From JAXMAR01 sp046350295 (GTDB lineage: Bacteria > Planctomycetota > Planctomycetia > Gemmatales > Gemmataceae): DNA of 64,000 bases. Below the pieces are notes generated by a model, which worked only from the letters and a program-made list of their open reading frames with translations, had not been told where the DNA came from and made no database searches. Within the stretch, counting starts at the first letter, position 1; each line of letters starts with the position of its first letter. The position numbers were made by a program, and so were the translations under genes. This document shows positions 34,733-44,363 of the stretch, piece by piece. Location: NCBI GenBank assembly GCA_046350295.1, contig JAXMAR010000024.1:43062-107061 (forward strand), given 5' to 3'.

Positions 34733-35446
34733 TCAGAACATCAGGCTCTCGATCATCGACCGCAGCCCGGCGATCCTCTCCACCTCCGCCTTGGCCTCGA
34801 AGGCGCCGATGCCCGAATGCTTCTTGTAATGGTGGATCGCTTCGATCTTCTTGCCGGCTTCTAGGGAATCGAGCACGGCTCGCACGACATCCATCGGCGC
34901 TCCGATGGTCGGCTCGTACTCCGAGCGCCTCACGAAGAAGATGTCGTGAAACGCCGGGCCGGCCGCTTGCTTGACTTGTTCCCAGCGCTCGGCCGGGAGA
35001 ACGGCCACGCAAAGGGTGTCCGACGGGTGATCCTGCGCGAGCAGGCGGAAGACGAGCCGCTGACCGGTGGCGCTTTCGAGGCGCTTGATTCCTTCGATGA
35101 AGACGGTGTCGCGGCTCGGGTCATATTCGAGGACGGTCTTGGATGCGCCGTCGGCGGTCGCGATGTCCAGCTCCGCCAGGTCGCGCGGCGGGTCGAGGTA
35201 CCTGTAGGCGAGCTTGACGCCGAGGCGGGGCGCCAGCTTGCAGAGGGGATCGAGGAACTCGGTATCGAAGCAGCCGCGCCAGTCGTAGACGATGCCGTAC
35301 GGTGAGCGAACGATCTTGTTCGACAGCTTGCTCAGGAAGTTGCGCTTGCCGGCGGGGAAAAGCGTTTCGAGCTTGTCGCTGGGGACATCGAAGCACGCCA
35401 GGACACGGCGAGCGGTTTCGGCGTCGACCTTGGCGCGGGACGGCAT
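34733..35446 (-). CDS. Unknown protein with ribosomal bL12-like C-terminal motif
   Basis: 237 aa from ATG 35446. No family is recognised for the first 190 residues, which look mixed alpha/beta (VYDWRGCFDTEFLDPL, AYRYLDPPRDLAELDI). The C-terminal 40 residues, GKKIEAIHHYKKHSGIGAFE then AKAEVERI, resemble the C-terminal domain of ribosomal protein bL12 (pattern K-I-x-I/A-I-K-x-Y-R-x-x-T-G-x-G-L-x-E-A-K). That domain binds translation factors in ribosomes; here it may be a generic protein-binding module. Confidence 0.65.
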   Translation of the reverse strand: MPSRAKVDAETARRVLACFDVPSDKLETLFPAGKRNFLSKLSNKIVRSPYGIVYDWRGCFDTEFLDPLCKLAPRLGVKLAYRYLDPPRDLAELDIATADGASKTVLEYDPSRDTVFIEGIKRLESATGQRLVFRLLAQDHPSDTLCVAVLPAERWEQVKQAAGPAFHDIFFVRRSEYEPTIGAPMDVVRAVLDSLEAGKKIEAIHHYKKHSGIGAFEAKAEVERIAGLRSMIESLMF

Positions 35447-35573
35447 GGTGTTTTCAACGAGAGCGGGAGGGCTGTATTGTGCCGGGTGAGGAAGCCAGCA
35501 CATCGTAATCGATTGTCGCGGCGATTGGAACGGAGACGGATAGCCTGGCGCTTCGTCCCGCCTCGATCGAAGC

Positions 35574-35626
35574 GTAGCGGAAGTCGCCAGACTTCCGCGG
35601 CCCGGAACTCTGGCGAGTTCCGCTAC
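35574..35626. repeat. GTAGCGGAA...TTCCGCTAC double palindrome
   Basis: Left unit 35574-35597 and right unit 35603-35626 are near-perfect complements of each other, and each is itself a hairpin (CGGAAGTCGCCAGACTTCCG in the left unit). It lies between two minus-strand genes. Confidence 0.7.
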
Positions 35627-35684
35627 CCATCACCCGGTCGTTGACGAGACGCTAGCCTGCCAGCCCGGTCTGTCGGCGCCGCTC

Positions 35685-37946
35685 CTATTCCTTCGGCGGC
35701 GGCGGGGGTGGCGGTGGAACCGGCGCCGGGGCGCTCGGCGCAACGACCGTCGTCGGCTCTTCCTCGATCACCGCGCCGCCCGTCAGGAGCGGGGCGCTGA
35801 TCTGGACGCGGAAGCGGGCGTCGCCGGCCTTCACGCCTTCCATCTCGAACTCGTAGACGATCTTGTTGCCCGGCGGCAGGGCGTCGACCTTGGCGAAGCT
35901 GATCTGGTTGCCTTCGATGGTCTCGCGGGCCGGCGCCTTGATGCGTGAGATCTTCAACTCCGGCGGCACGAGGGCGCGGACCTCGATCTGGTCGGCCGGG
36001 AGCGTGCCGGTGTTGGTGATCTCCAGCGTGTACACGACCTTCTTGCCGACCTCGCACGGGTCGCCGTCGTCCACCATCTTGGTCTGCAGGGCGGGCAGGC
36101 CGAAGATCTCGAGCGTCGCCGCGGTGTCCTTGCGGATGCCGCCGTCGGCGCTGGCGGCGATCGACTGCGTGGCGGCCTTGGTAATGGTCTGGGCGCGGAT
36201 GGTGAGGGTGACGATCCGCTCGGCGCGGGGGCCGAGATTGCCGAGGTTCCAGGCGACCTCGCCGCTGTTGAAGACGCCGCCCGCCGTGGCCGAGACGAAG
36301 GCGAACTCGGCGGGGAGCTTGTCGCGGACGATGACGTTGGTGAGCGGCGTATCGCCGGGGTTGGTGACCTTGATGGCGAACTCGGCCGGGCGGTCCTTGT
36401 AGCGCTTGGCCGGGCCGTCGACGCTGAGCGACATGCTCGCGGCGCCGACGGTGACGAAATGCTCGGCGCTGTCCATCATGGCGCCGCTGGTGGCGATGAC
36501 CTTGGCGCCGAGGCGGCCGGCGGCACGCGGGATGGCGGTGAGCGGGACGTTGCGCGTCTCGCCGGGCAAGAGGTTCTCGACGCTCGTGTTCAGCTCGCGC
36601 ACGCCTTCGGGGCTTTCGAGGCCGGGGTCGAACTTGGCGTTGAGGAGCACCTTCGCCAGCGGGGCGCCGCCGGGGTTGGTCACGGCGATCTGGTAGTTGA
36701 GCGCGGCGCCGACGACGCCGGTGGCCGGGCCGGTCATGCCGACCTTGAGCCCGGCGGTCGTGATCTGCGTCGTCACGCACTTCTCATCCTTCTGCCCCTC
36801 CTCCGTCTGGAGCTGGGCGCAGCAGGTGACGTTGCCGGCCCGCAGCGACTTGAAGACGGCCTGGATATTGTGCGTCCCGCCGGTGGGGAGGATGCCGAGC
36901 GCCCAGACCAGCTGTTTACCCTCGACGAACGCCGGCGGGTTGGAGCGAACGTACTGCAGGCCGTCCGGAATCACCATCGCCAGCGTCTGGCTGCGGCTCT
37001 CGATGCGGCCGGCATTGGTTACCTTCGTGTCGTAGATCACCTCTTCGTTCAGGACGGCGATGGCCGGGCCGGTGTGCAGGAGCTGGACGTTCGGCGCCAG
37101 CCATTCGATGCTCGTCTCCCCCTTGGCGATCGGGACGCCGGCGCCGGACGGGGCGGTCGGGTCCGGCGGCCGGATGATCTCGATGCTGATCTTGTTGACG
37201 CCGTAGGCGGCGGCGGGCTGGACGATCGCGACCTGGGCCGCGCCGTCCAGGTTGCTGGTCGCGACGAATTCGGTCGTGCGCGTCGGCAGGAAGAAGGCGG
37301 CCGGTCCGTCGATGATCTTGTAGCGGACCCGATATTTGGCGAGGGGCAGGCGGTCGGTGGCCTTGAAGACGCGCGTCGTGAAGACGTGCTCGGCGCCGCC
37401 GCGGACCTGGGCGGGCGGCGGAAACTCCCAGGCGACGTCGGCCCAACGGACGTTGACGGTCACCGCTCGCTTGTCCCAGTTGTAGATGCCGGGAGCGTAG
37501 ACGGTGACGTAAGTGTCCCCTTCCACTGGCGAGGTGACGACGCACCAGCTCTGGCCGGGGTTGATCATGAAGTCGTCGTCGTTCTTGGTGGTGCCGCGCG
37601 TCACGCGGTGCGTCGTGCCGGAGGTGTAGCTGACCGCGTTGGAGTGTTCCTTCTTGGAGCCGCATTCGAAGAGGTAGCCGTGGTGATCGGCGTCGAGGAT
37701 GTGGCCGACGCCGGAGAGGCTCCACTCGATGCGGCGATTGCGGACGGGGACGTTGTTCTCGTCGTAAAGCGTGGCGATGAGGACGTGCTGCGTGCGGACC
37801 TGGTCGGTGGCCTCGGCGGGGCGGACCTCGAGGCGGACGGCCCGGGGATCGAGGTCGAGGTACTGCCCGAACGTGCCGCAGCCCGAGGCGCCGCCGAGCG
37901 CCGCGAGCAGCACGAGGAACAACAGACGCTGTCCCTTCCGGGTCAT
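35685..37946 (-). CDS. DUF11-repeat lipoprotein
   Basis: 753 aa from ATG 37946. MTRKGQRLLFLVLLAALGGA then SGC is a lipoprotein signal. After an Ig-like N-terminal part (residues ~40-310), three to four DUF11 repeats follow, with motifs such as AVLNEEVIYDTKVTNAG, GAALNYQIAVTNPGG, KDRPAEFAIKVTNPGDTPLT and VGKKVVYTLEITNTGTLPA. The end is a proline run followed by KE. DUF11 domains occur in large surface proteins of planctomycetes. The protein is probably surface-exposed and structural. Confidence 0.85.
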   Translation of the reverse strand: MTRKGQRLLFLVLLAALGGASGCGTFGQYLDLDPRAVRLEVRPAEATDQVRTQHVLIATLYDENNVPVRNRRIEWSLSGVGHILDADHHGYLFECGSKKEHSNAVSYTSGTTHRVTRGTTKNDDDFMINPGQSWCVVTSPVEGDTYVTVYAPGIYNWDKRAVTVNVRWADVAWEFPPPAQVRGGAEHVFTTRVFKATDRLPLAKYRVRYKIIDGPAAFFLPTRTTEFVATSNLDGAAQVAIVQPAAAYGVNKISIEIIRPPDPTAPSGAGVPIAKGETSIEWLAPNVQLLHTGPAIAVLNEEVIYDTKVTNAGRIESRSQTLAMVIPDGLQYVRSNPPAFVEGKQLVWALGILPTGGTHNIQAVFKSLRAGNVTCCAQLQTEEGQKDEKCVTTQITTAGLKVGMTGPATGVVGAALNYQIAVTNPGGAPLAKVLLNAKFDPGLESPEGVRELNTSVENLLPGETRNVPLTAIPRAAGRLGAKVIATSGAMMDSAEHFVTVGAASMSLSVDGPAKRYKDRPAEFAIKVTNPGDTPLTNVIVRDKLPAEFAFVSATAGGVFNSGEVAWNLGNLGPRAERIVTLTIRAQTITKAATQSIAASADGGIRKDTAATLEIFGLPALQTKMVDDGDPCEVGKKVVYTLEITNTGTLPADQIEVRALVPPELKISRIKAPARETIEGNQISFAKVDALPPGNKIVYEFEMEGVKAGDARFRVQISAPLLTGGAVIEEEPTTVVAPSAPAPVPPPPPPPPKE

Positions 37947-38145
37947 CCCACGCCTTTCTCGTCCGCAGCGCCGGCCGCTCGGCCCTTTTCCAGGCTCGAA
38001 CGTCTTCGACGCAGGCAAAAATCGCCGTCAAAAATCGGCGCACAGGCTAAAGTCCGGCCGATATAGAACGACGCGCCGGAATTTACAAGCGGAGTTGGCG
38101 GTCAGGGATGTGGCAAGTGGGGTAAGAGAAGTGACGCAGAGAAGT

Positions 38146-38203
38146 CAGAGCCCGGAGCGTGAGCGATGGTCCCTGCGAACCGTCGCTCACGCTTCCGGCT
38201 CTG
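38146..38203. repeat. GAGCCGGAAGCGTGAGCGAC inverted repeat
   Basis: Arms at 38146-38169 and 38180-38203 are complementary with two or three mismatches. A half copy lies at 48827-48851 (CCGTCGCTTACGCTTCCGGC). It is located between DedA and the DUF11 lipoprotein gene. Confidence 0.7.
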
Positions 38204-38212
38204 AATGAATCA

Positions 38213-39076
38213 TTAGCGCTCGACGCCGCCCACCAGCTCGGGCTCAGTCGGCTGGGGCGCGGCTTCGGGCTTTTTTCCCCATCGCGCCCTCGCCCAGGCG
38301 ATGAACATCGGCATCACGGAGAGGACGACGACCAGGATCACCACCTTCTCGATGTGGTCCTTCACGTCGAACTCGGGATTGCCGAGGAGCGTGCGGAACA
38401 TGGGGTTGATCATGGTCGTCAGGAAGAAGCCGACGAGGACCATGCTGAAGACCCAGCCGATCCCGCCGATGACGTTAAAGGAGACGAAACGGCGATAGTT
38501 CATCTTGGCGACGCCGGCGACGACCGGGGCGAAGGTGCGGACGATGGGGACGAAGCGGGCCAGGATGATCGTCTTGCCGCCGTGTTTCTCGTAGAACGCC
38601 TGCGCCTTGACGAGGTGGTCCTTCTTGAAGAACCAGGACTTCTCGCGGTTGAAGATCCGTGGCCCCGTCTTGTAGCCGATCATGTAGCCGACGCTATCGC
38701 CGACGATGGCCGAGACGCTCAAGGTGCCAAGCAGCAGCGGCAGGTTCCAGTCGGCCAGATGCGCGACGACGCCGGCGGTGACGAGGAGCGAGTCACCGGG
38801 GAGGAAGAAGCCGATCAAGAGGCCGGTCTCGACGAAGACGATGACGTTGAGGGCGATGAAGGCGGCGAGGGTGAACTCGGGCTGGCTGAGGATCTGGAGC
38901 AGGCCGCGGCTGTTGAAGAGGTTCTGGAGAATCTGGAGAAAGAAGCTCGGCTTGTCCGCTTGCGGGACCTCGATGGTCCCCTCGGTCTGGGCCCGCGCCG
39001 CGCCGCACAAGACGACGAGCACGAGAAGCGACCAGGCGAAGAGGCGGGCCGAGGTCCGGCGTTGGGGCTTATCCAT
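38213..39076 (-). CDS. DedA/VTT-family membrane protein
   Basis: 287 aa from ATG 39076. After a signal-like first helix, the VTT core shows FVETGLLIGFFLPGDSLLVT, VGYMIGYKTGP, KHGGKTIILARFVPIVRTFA and VGFFLTTMINP. These are the DedA hallmarks, including the FxPGD and ARFxPxxR motifs. DedA proteins support membrane lipid homeostasis (scrambling or flipping) and proton-motive force. Normal length with an extended N-terminus. Confidence 0.9.
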   Translation of the reverse strand: MDKPQRRTSARLFAWSLLVLVVLCGAARAQTEGTIEVPQADKPSFFLQILQNLFNSRGLLQILSQPEFTLAAFIALNVIVFVETGLLIGFFLPGDSLLVTAGVVAHLADWNLPLLLGTLSVSAIVGDSVGYMIGYKTGPRIFNREKSWFFKKDHLVKAQAFYEKHGGKTIILARFVPIVRTFAPVVAGVAKMNYRRFVSFNVIGGIGWVFSMVLVGFFLTTMINPMFRTLLGNPEFDVKDHIEKVVILVVVLSVMPMFIAWARARWGKKPEAAPQPTEPELVGGVER

Positions 39077-39095
39077 CTTTCGCATCCTCTGTGGC

Positions 39096-39114
39096 GGCAC
39101 GTTTTCAACGTGCC
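39096..39114. repeat. GGCACGTT-TTC-AACGTGCC hairpin
   Basis: Perfect 8-bp stem with a 3-nt loop, 20 bp upstream of the DedA start. It could affect its promoter or leader. Confidence 0.6.
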
Positions 39115-39246
39115 TCTATAGCGGCATCCGTTGCCGGCTCCTACTTAGCGGTTTGCCGGTGTCGGGCAAAGGTCAATCACCGATGCGTGCTTGCAGTTGG
39201 CCGGACACGCTCAACTTGTAAAAAGCGTCACCATTTCCAACGGCGC

Positions 39247-39459
39247 TCATGCGGATTGCTTGTCCCTGAGGATCACGTCCACTCGTTTCAGGATCTCCTC
39301 CGCCGAGACGAAACTCTCCTCATGCCCAAGCGACTCCAAACACGCCTTCTCCAATTCCGCCGGGTCCTGATCGCGATCGATCTTGGCCAGCTCCAGATAG
39401 CGAGCTTGTTGCGCTGGGCTCAAACCCTCGGGCACTCGAATTTCCGGTGGCGTTTTCAC
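39247..39459 (-). CDS. Small acidic protein of unknown function
   Basis: 70 aa from GTG 39459, chosen because AAGGAG lies 8 nt upstream; the longer frame to 39621 has no site. Sequence: KTPPEIRVPEGLSPAQQARY then LELAKIDRDQDPAELEKACL, strongly acidic and helical. It looks like a small antitoxin or regulator, but no toxin is adjacent. Confidence 0.5.
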   Translation of the reverse strand: MKTPPEIRVPEGLSPAQQARYLELAKIDRDQDPAELEKACLESLGHEESFVSAEEILKRVDVILRDKQSA

Positions 39460-39737
39460 GTCTTTCTCCTTCCGCCTCCAATATATCTCAGCGCCTTTCT
39501 TGCGCGAACGCGAATCCGAGCGGCTTGGCGGGAGTTGGGCGAAGGTCAAATCGGACGGCTTTATTCTAGCCTTTTTTCGGTATTCCGCGCCGATTTCGAG
39601 GCGATCTGTGTCGGCGCCCACTGGCGGCTTTCATTCTGCTCCCGGTCTTGCTTCGTGAGACCCCTTGACGTTCTTGTTTCGCTATACTGACGAAGACAAA
39701 GCCCATCGTCCATCCCTTACCTTATCCGGGATATGCC

Positions 39738-40649
39738 ATGAACCGCATGCTGTTGGCCGGGATGCTTGTCCTGGGTGGCGCCGGTTTGGCGCGTGCCGAC
39801 TTCGAGGCCGATCTGCTGGCCCAGTACCAAAAAGACGATCGCGCGACCGCCGACAAGCTGAGGCGAGAGATCGAGGGCGCTTTGGCGCAGGCGGGGAGCT
39901 TGCGCTACGATCCGGAGCGGGCGGAAAAGCTGCTCCGCGCCGGCCTTGATCTTTTGAACAAGGACAAGGCGCTCCCGGCGGCCGATCGTGCCGGCCTCGC
40001 CGGGCGCGTGGAACAGAAACTGACGGAGATCCGCGGCGTCATCGCGGCGCGCAAGAGTGACGAGGACAAACGCAAACGCGAATGGGCGGCGACGGAGCTG
40101 GCGAAAACGAAGACGCCCTACGTCGGCGGCACGAAGTTCCTGGGCGGTCCCACCGAGCAGCCGGAGCCGCGCGAGCGCAGCCCGATCTTCTTCTCCCCGC
40201 TCGTGGCGCCGTTCCCCAGCTCCGCGGACGTCACCGTCACGCCGGTCGTTTCGCCGGACCGGCGTTGGGTGCGCATCGGCATCAGCGCCGGCTTCATCTT
40301 TCCCAGGATCAGCTACGTTCCCGTCCCGGTCGTCACCCCGACCGTTCTGGAAGGGCCGGGCAAGAACCTCACCGTCCTGCCCATCTATGGCATTCGCTAC
40401 GTCATGGCGGCCGTGCCCGCGGGGTTCACGACGGCGTCGATCAGCACGACGGTCATGGCCCCCGACGGCGGCAGCGCAACCGTGGGCGGTTACTCGAGCA
40501 GCATCCTGTCGAGCGTGGAAACGGGAACGCCCCTCGTGAGCGGCATTCCGTACCTCAGTCCCTTCGTGAGCAGCCGGGCCTATGGCGTGAGCCGGAGCGG
40601 TTTCGGCGTGAGCGTGTCGCCGCGCGTCATCGTGCTGGGCGACGATTAG
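39738..40649 (+). CDS. Secreted planctomycete protein with secretin-like segment
   Basis: 303 aa from ATG 39738, with signal peptide residues 1-20 (cleavage after ARA). A helical stretch up to residue ~120 is followed by a beta-rich part. TVTPVVSPDRRWVRIGISA near residue 165 recalls the VTPVVSxDRRYVRLxL segment of secretin-family proteins in planctomycetes. The pore region is missing. The C-terminus is rich in Ser, Gly and Val. Function unknown. Confidence 0.65.
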   Translation: MNRMLLAGMLVLGGAGLARADFEADLLAQYQKDDRATADKLRREIEGALAQAGSLRYDPERAEKLLRAGLDLLNKDKALPAADRAGLAGRVEQKLTEIRGVIAARKSDEDKRKREWAATELAKTKTPYVGGTKFLGGPTEQPEPRERSPIFFSPLVAPFPSSADVTVTPVVSPDRRWVRIGISAGFIFPRISYVPVPVVTPTVLEGPGKNLTVLPIYGIRYVMAAVPAGFTTASISTTVMAPDGGSATVGGYSSSILSSVETGTPLVSGIPYLSPFVSSRAYGVSRSGFGVSVSPRVIVLGDD

Positions 40650-40651
40650 TA

Positions 40652-40687
40652 GGTCCGGCTCGTAGGTCCGGCGAGCCGAGCCGGACC
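40652..40687. repeat. GGTCCGGCTCG palindrome
   Basis: Arms GGTCCGGCTCG at 40652-40662 and its complement at 40677-40687, with a partial third copy between them. It directly follows the stop of the upstream gene. Confidence 0.65.
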
Positions 40688-40787
40688 GGCATGACCCTCG
40701 CGAAACCGCCGGGCTTGCTCGCCGATGCGGCGTGCTTGCCCGCTTTCCCCGCTTTTGCTAGCCTTGCGGCGGACAAGGAGGCCGCCA

Positions 40788-41375
40788 ATGGACCTGGATT
40801 ACGTCCTGATCGCCACGGGCGCCACCGGCGCCTACACGACGATCTTCCTCTTGAGCACGCTGTGGCGCTGGCTCCGGCCGGTTCCGTCTCACGAGGTCTT
40901 CTTCTCCCCCAAGGGGGGCTGCACGGAAGTGGTGGTGCGCGAGATCGGCAAGGCGCGGCACGAGGTGCTCGTGCTCGCCTATTCCTTCACGTCCAAGCCG
41001 ATCGCCGACGCCCTCCTCGCCGCCAAGAAGCGCGGCGTTCACGTCGATATCGTCCTCGATCACTCCAACGAGCGCGAAGAGCACACCGACCTCGGCTTCT
41101 TCCTCCAGGAAGGACTGACGCCGCTCGTCGATTCCGAGCACGCCATTGCCCACAACAAGGTGATGATCATCGACAGCCGCACCATCGTCACGGGCAGCTT
41201 CAACTTCACCAATCAGGCGGAGCACGAGAACGCCGAGAACCTCATCGTCCTCAAGCACTACGCCGAGCTGAGCGCGGCCTACCGGCAAAACTTCCACGCG
41301 CACAAGGCGCATGCCCGCGTCCCCGAGCTGAAAGCGCCGGGCCCCAGCCGATTTCCGGAACGAAGGGCGGCCTGA
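40788..41375 (+). CDS. PLD-like membrane protein with intact HKD motif
   Basis: 195 aa from ATG 40788 (AAGGAGG 7 nt upstream). One N-terminal TM (residues ~5-27) is followed by a single PLD domain with the full HNKVMIID motif (His122, Lys124, Asp129) and GSFNFTNQAE. Single-HKD proteins of this size act as homodimers and include nucleases such as Nuc and mitochondrial-type cardiolipin hydrolases. It is a paralog of the degenerate protein at 23106. It lies 63 bp before a tRNA gene. Confidence 0.85.
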   Translation: MDLDYVLIATGATGAYTTIFLLSTLWRWLRPVPSHEVFFSPKGGCTEVVVREIGKARHEVLVLAYSFTSKPIADALLAAKKRGVHVDIVLDHSNEREEHTDLGFFLQEGLTPLVDSEHAIAHNKVMIIDSRTIVTGSFNFTNQAEHENAENLIVLKHYAELSAAYRQNFHAHKAHARVPELKAPGPSRFPERRAA

Positions 41376-41438
41376 GAAAAGGCCCCCCTCCGCCGCTGGC
41401 CCCCAAGCGGAGGCGCGATAGAATGGCGGTGTCTGCGT

Positions 41439-41511
41439 GGCGGGGTAGCTCAGTGGTTAGAGCAGCGGCTTCATAAGCCGCGTGTCGCGGGTTCGACCCC
41501 CGCCCCCGCTA
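41439..41511 (+). tRNA. tRNA-Met (CAT anticodon)
   Basis: All arms fold: acceptor GGCGGGG with CCCCGCT (a G-U closing pair), D stem GCTC/GAGC, anticodon stem GCGGC/GCCGC with loop TTCATAA, and T arm GCGGG-TTCGACC-CCCGC. The discriminator base is A. The CCA end is not encoded. The anticodon stem lacks the three G-C pairs of initiator tRNA, so it is an elongator Met or an Ile2 tRNA (CAT modified to read ATA). Confidence 0.9.
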
Positions 41512-41547
41512 TTTCCCACGTACGGTCGCGCGTTCGTCTTCCAAACT

Positions 41548-42528
41548 CTATTTCCACAGCTGCGTCGCCAGCGACGCGATCACCGGCTCGGAGCGCTCCC
41601 CTTCGTAGACGTGGACCGCGTAACGCAGCGTCAGCGTCTGCCCCGGCTCCAGCCGTACCAGTTCTTTCTCCCCCTTGGCCCCGGGGAACTTCGCCTTTTC
41701 CCACCGCCCGAACGGATTGGCCGCCATGAGTCCGTAGCCGCGCACGTGCCAGCAGGTCGGCTGCGGGTTGCTCGGCGCGGCGAAGACGGTGACGCCGACT
41801 TTCTTGCCGTCGACGGCGCCGGCATAGTCGCACCAGGGCGCCTTCTGGCCCCAGCAATCCTTCTCCCCCTTTTTGCCGGGGATGCGGATCTGGCCGTTGC
41901 CGACCTTGTCGGCCCGCATCTGATCGTTGATGCGCAGGCCGAGGGCCCCTTCCTTGGTGTCGCCGAAAATCACGGCGTGATCGGGCGCCGTCAGGTCGAT
42001 CTTGAAGACAATGAGCCAGCCGCCGGGGGCGGGCCGGAAGGTCATGACGCGATGCTCCTTGAGCACGAGCAGCTTGCCGCCGAGCCATTCGTTTTCGGTG
42101 TCGAGGATGACCTCGTTGCCCGACTTCATCGGGCCCTTCATCGACTTGAGGCGGATGTCGCCGTGCCCCTTGGCGACGGACCAGAAGTCGACCCCTTCGA
42201 TCCCCTTGATCTTGGCCTTGGGCGTCTTGCCCACCGGGATAACGTCGCCGTGGCAGAACCAGAACGACTTCTGGTGGGGGTGATCGGTCGATTCCCCCTT
42301 GATGGACGTGTCCATGGGCCAGGCGCGGGTGACCGGAACGCCGCCGGCGAGGACGGGCCAGAAGATCGGCTTGGGAACATCGGCGCCGGTGAGGTAGCGG
42401 GTGGCGAGCTTGCCATCGAGGAGCAGATCGACGCGACCGGGCTCGGTCTTGAAGTCGACCTTCGGCTGGGCCTCTGCTCCAGACGCGAAACCGAAGCCAA
42501 GGAGCAAAGCATAAGCGATGGGTCGCAT
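41548..42528 (-). CDS. DUF6807 (PmoA-like) secreted protein
   Basis: 326 aa from ATG 42528, with signal peptide residues ~1-20. The family signature is visible: KPIFWPVLA, then VTRAWPMDTSIKGESTDHPH and QKSFWFCHGDV, and later TVFAAPSNPQPTCWHVRGYG followed by NPFG. The family is annotated PmoA because of an old methane-oxygenase link, but it has no known oxygenase function and is common in planctomycetes and other sugar-degrading bacteria. Confidence 0.9.
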   Translation of the reverse strand: MRPIAYALLLGFGFASGAEAQPKVDFKTEPGRVDLLLDGKLATRYLTGADVPKPIFWPVLAGGVPVTRAWPMDTSIKGESTDHPHQKSFWFCHGDVIPVGKTPKAKIKGIEGVDFWSVAKGHGDIRLKSMKGPMKSGNEVILDTENEWLGGKLLVLKEHRVMTFRPAPGGWLIVFKIDLTAPDHAVIFGDTKEGALGLRINDQMRADKVGNGQIRIPGKKGEKDCWGQKAPWCDYAGAVDGKKVGVTVFAAPSNPQPTCWHVRGYGLMAANPFGRWEKAKFPGAKGEKELVRLEPGQTLTLRYAVHVYEGERSEPVIASLATQLWK

Positions 42529-42801
42529 CGGAGAGTCCTCGAAGGGATGGCAAAGAAAAAGGCAGCCGTTCCGAAGGGGAACGCCTGCCTGACAAGGTTC
42601 GGGGAAAGAGGCGGGTCGTGCAAGCAAAAAAAACGTCCCGCGCGAGAACACTCAGTGTCGCCCAGTCACTGAAGGCTCATCGACGCGGGACAGTCTAATT
42701 ATAGACGTCGCGCCCCTCGGAAGGAAAGAGAAAAAGAGAAATTTTCCCCGAGTCCTTCCTCGCCATAGATTGTCCTTCACTAACTTCAGCGGGAATGCGA
42801 A

Positions 42802-44223
<1,422 letters not shown>

Positions 44224-44234
44224 CCGTGATCCGT

Positions 44235-44266
44235 CCGTTTAGCCCCGGTTCGTAGAACCGGGGGGC
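44235..44266. repeat. Dispersed palindrome, copy 2 (GGTTCGTAGAACC core)
   Basis: One-base variant of the GGTTCGCAGAACC element, 12 bp after the lpdA stop. Flanks TTTAGCCCC and GGGG match the other copies. Confidence 0.8.
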
Positions 44267-44363
44267 CGAGGCGCCCTTTCCCATTTCCCCCTTTTTCGCT
44301 CCCCGCTAGAATACATCGGTCCGCAGGGCCCTCCCCGCCTCGCCCGCTTCCCGGAGGATGTTC

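Noticed and set aside
41439..41511. Initiator tRNA-fMet
   Set aside because: The anticodon stem lacks the three consecutive G-C pairs and the acceptor lacks the 1-72 mismatch; elongator Met (or Ile2) fits better.
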